DNA of 64,000 nucleotides. Origin: Aurantimonas manganoxydans SI85-9A1. GTDB taxonomy: Bacteria; Pseudomonadota; Alphaproteobacteria; Rhizobiales; Rhizobiaceae. Positions 60,421 through 64,000 of this stretch are shown piece by piece; the stretch's first letter is position 1, and every line of letters begins with the position of its first letter. Both the position numbers and the translations under genes were made by a program. Location: positions 2,147,903-2,211,902 of the forward strand of contig NZ_CH672387.1 in assembly GCF_000153465.1 (NCBI RefSeq), written 5' to 3'. Below the pieces are notes generated by a model. The model searched no databases. It worked only from the letters and a program-made list of their open reading frames with translations, and was not told the origin of the DNA.

Positions 60421-61281
60421 TCAGTTGCCTTGCGACGGTGCCTTGGCCGCCTGTTCCGCCAGCTTTTGCTTGCGCGTCTTCGGTTTCAGTCCGCGCAGGA
60501 ATGCGTCGAGCCGCCCCTGCAGCCGCGTCAGCGACATCAGCCGGTCGATTGCCTGGTTGGTGCCTTCGAGCCGTTCCGACAGAACCTCCGAGGAGACGAG
60601 CGCGACATCGGCGGCCGTGACGCCCGGAATCCGCGTGGCGATTCGCGACCATTCGCCGGCACTGCCGCCGCCATCCATCGTCAGCCGGCCGGTGCGCGCC
60701 AGCAGCCGGTTCACCATCTGCTCGAAGGTCCATTCATGGTCGTGGAACAGCTTCCACCGCGTCGAGCGGCGCGCGGTGAAGCCGGCCAGCACGATGGGCA
60801 GTGCCGGACAGGCTTCGGCCAGCCAGAAGGCCAGCGCAAAGCCGCTCGTCGGGACATGGGTGGCCGGATAGAAATCGGCAAAGACCGGGGCGAGGTCGAG
60901 GAAGCCGACCGGCGCGCCCTCGAAGGATTCGGCTGGGCTGAAACGTTCCGCGGTGCCGGCCTTCAGATTGGCGATGCCATGGAATTGCGGGCCGCGCAGA
61001 AGCTGCAGGACGGTGCCGACTTCCCGGCGATAAACGATGTTGGCGCCCGCCTGGCTGCTGCGGGCGATCAGCAGCGACGGCCGGTCGAAGGGCCCGTCGA
61101 GAACCTTGAACACTTTGTTGAAGAAGACGAAGAGCGTGCCGTCGCCGTAACGCGCCGACAGCGCCGCAATATCGACCGCGTCGCTGTTGGCGACGAGGAC
61201 GACGCGGTCGAAGCCGCCGAAGAACGCCGCCCAGTCCTCAGGCGTGTCCGGCAGCCCGCCCGCATCATTCGCCTGCGTCAT
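60421..61281 (-). CDS. conserved hypothetical protein, possibly glycosyltransferase-like
   Basis: This 286-residue protein has a DRVVLVANSDAVD then LFVFFNKVFKVLD arrangement, a strand-loop plus FN motif reminiscent of sialyltransferase-like (GT29/GT42) folds, and a later TSGFALAFWLAEA segment. This is a weak pattern, not a confirmed family. The C-terminus is long, helical and basic (LKPKTRKQKLAEQAAK). It is transcribed just upstream of tRNA-Trp and just downstream of a GT8-like gene (32-bp gap), suggesting a shared glycan role. Confidence 0.6.
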   Translation of the reverse strand: MTQANDAGGLPDTPEDWAAFFGGFDRVVLVANSDAVDIAALSARYGDGTLFVFFNKVFKVLDGPFDRPSLLIARSSQAGANIVYRREVGTVLQLLRGPQFHGIANLKAGTAERFSPAESFEGAPVGFLDLAPVFADFYPATHVPTSGFALAFWLAEACPALPIVLAGFTARRSTRWKLFHDHEWTFEQMVNRLLARTGRLTMDGGGSAGEWSRIATRIPGVTAADVALVSSEVLSERLEGTNQAIDRLMSLTRLQGRLDAFLRGLKPKTRKQKLAEQAAKAPSQGN

Positions 61282-61313
61282 TGCGTCATGTCCCGCAGCC
61301 CCGCCGCAAGACC

Positions 61314-62006
61314 TCAGGCGCCGCGCTGCTGGACGAACAGTGTCCGCTCGCGCGCGGCAAACCATTCCTCGGCGTAGTCATCGTTGCGGTATTCGTCGAA
61401 ATACGGACCGCCGTCGGTGAAATGCACATTCCGGGCATCAGGATTGTGGTCGTACTCGTTGACCAGCCAGTTCCACTCCGCCGGCAGTTCACCAATGTTC
61501 TCGTCGCCGTCGAGCCATTTGAACTGGTGCAGCTGCAGGCCGGTGGCGGTGTTGACGTAGTCCGGCGTCAGCGCCTGGCACTTGGCGTTGTTGAACAGCA
61601 TGACGCTCGACCAGTTCTTCTTCTCGTATTTGGTCTGTGTCTGGCCGAGGAACTTGGTCTCCACCTTGGGCTGGTAGTCGTGCTTGACGCACATGACGGA
61701 ATGGCGGTCGTCGCGCAGCGCCCAGAGTTCGGCGATGTCGGCGCGCATCAGCATGTCGCAGTCCATGAACAGGCTCCAGCCCGTGAACCCCGAGAGATAC
61801 GGCACCAGAAAGCGCGAGAAGGAGAATTCCGTCGACTGCAGCGCGTTGCGCTCGCGCTGGAACGCGCCTTCCAGGTTGGGCAGATAGAGCGGCGAGAGCA
61901 CCACGGGCACGGACGAGCGCTCGAGAATGCTCTGGCACAGGACGTGATAGGCGATCACCTCCTTGGAATCGAACCCGATGAAGACGCGGCCAATTTCTGT
62001 CGACAT
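61314..62006 (-). CDS. GT8-like glycosyltransferase
   Basis: This 230-residue protein begins RVFIGFDSKEVIAYHVLCQS and carries the metal-binding D-x-D as MDCDMLM (Asp82/Asp84). The later GDENIGELPAEWNWLVNEY and VHFTDGGPYFDEY match the layout of GT-A-fold retaining transferases of the GT8 type. It probably transfers a hexose in surface polysaccharide or LPS. It is co-directional with the 60.4-kb gene. Confidence 0.78.
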   Translation of the reverse strand: MSTEIGRVFIGFDSKEVIAYHVLCQSILERSSVPVVLSPLYLPNLEGAFQRERNALQSTEFSFSRFLVPYLSGFTGWSLFMDCDMLMRADIAELWALRDDRHSVMCVKHDYQPKVETKFLGQTQTKYEKKNWSSVMLFNNAKCQALTPDYVNTATGLQLHQFKWLDGDENIGELPAEWNWLVNEYDHNPDARNVHFTDGGPYFDEYRNDDYAEEWFAARERTLFVQQRGA

Positions 62007-62217
62007 TTGTCACCCTTCTGTGGCAGGCAGCGGTCCGTATCAAAGAACGCGCTGGAGTCCAAGGCGCCGGGTGCGGCAAACCGAATGGTCGCTGCGCTTC
62101 GCCGAACAGATTTCCGACAGCGAAGCGCGTTTCCAATCCTCGCGACGATGACCGGCGGACGATTGGCCCTGTCAAACAGATATCGCATTCACAGCATGCC
62201 AGGCCGGAAGAACATCC

Positions 62218-63042
62218 ATGCGCGTCATCTCGCTGAGCACGATCCCATCACGCTTCGAGGAGATCGGGCCGACGCTCGAGACCCTTCTGACCCAGACCGG
62301 CCATATCGACGAGGTTCGTCTGTATGTTCCTCAGGTCTACAGGCGTTTCCCAGACTACGATGGATCTGTGCCAAAGGTGCCGACGGGCATCAGCATCTTC
62401 CGACCGGATCATGATCTCGGTCCAGCGTCCAAGATCCTGTTCGCAGCGAAGGATCTGAGGGATACGGATGCGCAGATCCTTTTCTGCGACGATGACCAGA
62501 TCTACGGAGCCGATTGGGCCGAGCAGTTGTTCGAGGAGCAGGCTAAACGTCCCAATGAGTGCGTCGCTTTGTTCGGCAAGCTGTTGTCGCCGGAGACGGG
62601 CCGCACGACATGCGGCCGCGAAGGCGCAACGCGGCGTAATTCGAACTTTGACTGGCAGTACCGGGTTGCCAAGCTCCGCCACCAACTCTCGCGCTTAGGC
62701 GGCTCCCCCCAGCTGGCGCCGTCGCGGCGGCGGATCGGTAAATCAGGCTACGCCGATATCCTGCTGGGATACGGCGGGGTCGTCGTGCGGCCGCGGTTCT
62801 TCGACGAACAGTCCTATACGATCCCGCCTGTGCTATGGTCGGTCGACGATTTCTGGCTGTCCGGGATGCTTGCGCGGAATGGCGTTCCGATTTGGCTTCC
62901 AGCCGATTTCTTCGCGCCGCTCGGATCTAGCGCCAGCGATATCGAGAGCCTTTTTTCAGCGACCATCGACAATGCGGATCGCAAGGCCGCCAACGCGGCT
63001 TGTGTCAGATACATGCAGGAAACGTTCGGTGTCTGGCAGTGA
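62218..63042 (+). CDS. GT-A-fold glycosyltransferase-like protein
   Basis: This 274-residue protein starts MRVISLSTIPSRFEEIGPTL and has DLGPASKI (about residues 66-73) and a DDD triplet (CDDDQIYG, residues 91-93) in the position of the D-x-D metal motif. A mid-region GYGGVVVRP and DDFWLSGMLARNG follow. The pattern is that of a family found in many rhizobial polysaccharide clusters. ATG 62218 has GGAAG about 8 nt upstream. It is divergent from the GT8-like gene. Confidence 0.75.
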   Translation: MRVISLSTIPSRFEEIGPTLETLLTQTGHIDEVRLYVPQVYRRFPDYDGSVPKVPTGISIFRPDHDLGPASKILFAAKDLRDTDAQILFCDDDQIYGADWAEQLFEEQAKRPNECVALFGKLLSPETGRTTCGREGATRRNSNFDWQYRVAKLRHQLSRLGGSPQLAPSRRRIGKSGYADILLGYGGVVVRPRFFDEQSYTIPPVLWSVDDFWLSGMLARNGVPIWLPADFFAPLGSSASDIESLFSATIDNADRKAANAACVRYMQETFGVWQ

Positions 63043-63099
63043 TCCCGTTACGTCCGGAAACGAGCACCGGCTGCAGGCTCCAACGGGACGAGGAGCATA

Positions 63100-63810
63100 T
63101 CAGGCCGTCGGCGTCAGCCCCAGTTCGCCGCGTTGACTGTCCGTGATCGGAAAAATACGGCCCTGCGCGCATGCTTCGCGCCACCATTCGGGGAGATCCG
63201 AAGTGGCAAACTGCTTGGTCTTGTAGGCTTTCTGAAGCTTGGCGGAACGGCGGCTTTCCTGCTTATGCATCGTGGCAGCTCCTGTGGTCATGCGCTGGAC
63301 CAGCCGGAAAGCACGGTTCCTGCTCGCCTTCTGGAACGTATTCTCGCCGAGCCAAAGCGATGTTAGCTTGGTCTCAAGCGACACGTCCCACCATGCGTAT
63401 CCCAACGATACCTGGTCCCAGACATGCGGAAATTCCACGCAATAGCGGCACCAGCGTTCGACCAGCTGATCCGCGGCGTCGCCTACGCCAAAATACACCT
63501 GCCCCCCGAAGAAGGACCATCCGTCGCGTCGCACGGCCGCAATATCCACATTGCTTCCTGCCACTTCCGATAGCGGTCGAAGCATGATCGCGTCGGCATC
63601 CACCCAAAGTACCGGCGCCCCGAGCTCGGCACGCATCTGTGATATGAACAGCGCCTTCTGTGCACAGTTCTCAACCCAGGAAGAGCGCGCCGGCCTGCCC
63701 TCTATCCGGTATTCCAGCCCCAAACGCCGGAGGGAGGCTGTCAGCTTTTCAGCATGCGTCTCATACGCAGTATCCGGCGTATAATAGGAGATGACGATCG
63801 GATGCTGCAT
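63100..63810 (-). CDS. putative nucleotide-diphospho-sugar transferase
   Basis: This 236-residue protein has VLWVDADAIM with D-x-D at residues 71-73, preceded by FISQMRAELGAPV. FFGGQVYFGVGDAADQLVERW follows in the layout of GT77/Nucleotid_trans-type proteins. A basic middle part (KQESRRSAKLQKAYKTKQF) follows. It is convergent with the preceding gene (58 bp). The start is ATG 63810. Confidence 0.68.
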   Translation of the reverse strand: MQHPIVISYYTPDTAYETHAEKLTASLRRLGLEYRIEGRPARSSWVENCAQKALFISQMRAELGAPVLWVDADAIMLRPLSEVAGSNVDIAAVRRDGWSFFGGQVYFGVGDAADQLVERWCRYCVEFPHVWDQVSLGYAWWDVSLETKLTSLWLGENTFQKASRNRAFRLVQRMTTGAATMHKQESRRSAKLQKAYKTKQFATSDLPEWWREACAQGRIFPITDSQRGELGLTPTA

Positions 63811-64000
63811 CGGATGACCTGTCGGATTTGCCGAAGTCGCAACGTGCGCACTCTACGGTGCGGCGGCCCCATCCTAGCGTTGCCAGATAGCCGTGAACAT
63901 CGTCAGAGTTCGCCGCTCCGCGAAACGAACTCACGAAGATGCTGTCGAACCGGCTTCGTGTGGAAATGTCGCACTTGGGGTGCGACGGCAAATCAATAGT
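63761..64000 (-). CDS. uncertain partial frame at window edge
   Basis: A minus-strand frame is open from the edge to a stop at 63761 (TIDLPSHPKCDISTRSRFDS near the edge). It would overlap the start of the 63100-63810 gene by 50 bp, which is unusual. It could be the 3' end of another gene of the glycan group or a chance frame; the sequence beyond the edge would decide. Confidence 0.2.
   Translation of the reverse strand, partial: TIDLPSHPKCDISTRSRFDSIFVSSFRGAANSDDVHGYLATLGWGRRTVECARCDFGKSDRSSDAASDRHLLLYAGYCV

Overview
The window is a G+C-rich chromosomal segment of an alphaproteobacterium, most likely order Hyphomicrobiales (Rhizobiales). This rests on the gene content and order (ruvX / pyrB-pyrC'-plsY-dprA-topA-rnr / rpmG; crcB-rluC-HAD-ATP12), an ATP12-type F1 assembly chaperone, a DUF6105-like small membrane protein, adk between secY and rpsM, and alphaproteobacterial RpoB/RpoC sequences. 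It is essentially all core genome. I see no insertion sequence, prophage, CRISPR array, toxin-antitoxin or defence locus.

Layout. 1-3.8 kb: the 3' part of a metallo-beta-lactamase-fold hydrolase, ruvX, two small membrane proteins and an AidB-type acyl-CoA dehydrogenase. 3.9-16.1 kb (plus strand): a tightly coupled series pyrB, a catalytically dead pyrC homologue, plsY, dprA, then topA, rnr, a DUF983 protein, a NUDIX hydrolase, an MFS transporter and rpmG with its own promoter and terminator. Many stop/start codons overlap, so translational coupling is expected. 16.2-28.3 kb: an alpha/beta-hydrolase-like protein (plus), then on the minus strand crcB, rluC, a HAD phosphatase, ATP12 and pccB, a BCCT osmolyte transporter, rarA, a Do-family protease, a predicted secreted micro-protein and an SDR reductase.

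28.4-60.2 kb (all minus strand): the translation/transcription super-cluster, in transcription order tRNA-Trp, secE, nusG, rplK, rplA, rplJ, rplL, rpoB, rpoC, terminator, then rpsL, rpsG, fusA, tuf, the S10 operon, the spc operon with secY and adk, and rpsM, rpsK, rpoA, rplQ, terminator. rpmJ is not in the cluster, and no second tuf lies beside tRNA-Trp. Several spacers carry perfect or near-perfect inverted repeats without U-tracts. Two long leaders, of rpsL and rplJ, share an 18-bp promoter-like element (17/18 identical). 60.4-64 kb: four genes that look like glycosyltransferases or nucleotide-diphospho-sugar transferases, plus an undecided partial frame at the right edge.

The regulatory architecture of the ribosomal super-cluster (shared promoter element, serial hairpins, long leaders), the pseudo-dihydroorotase and the small glycan-gene group are the most interesting parts. 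I did not find a clearly novel multi-gene system.
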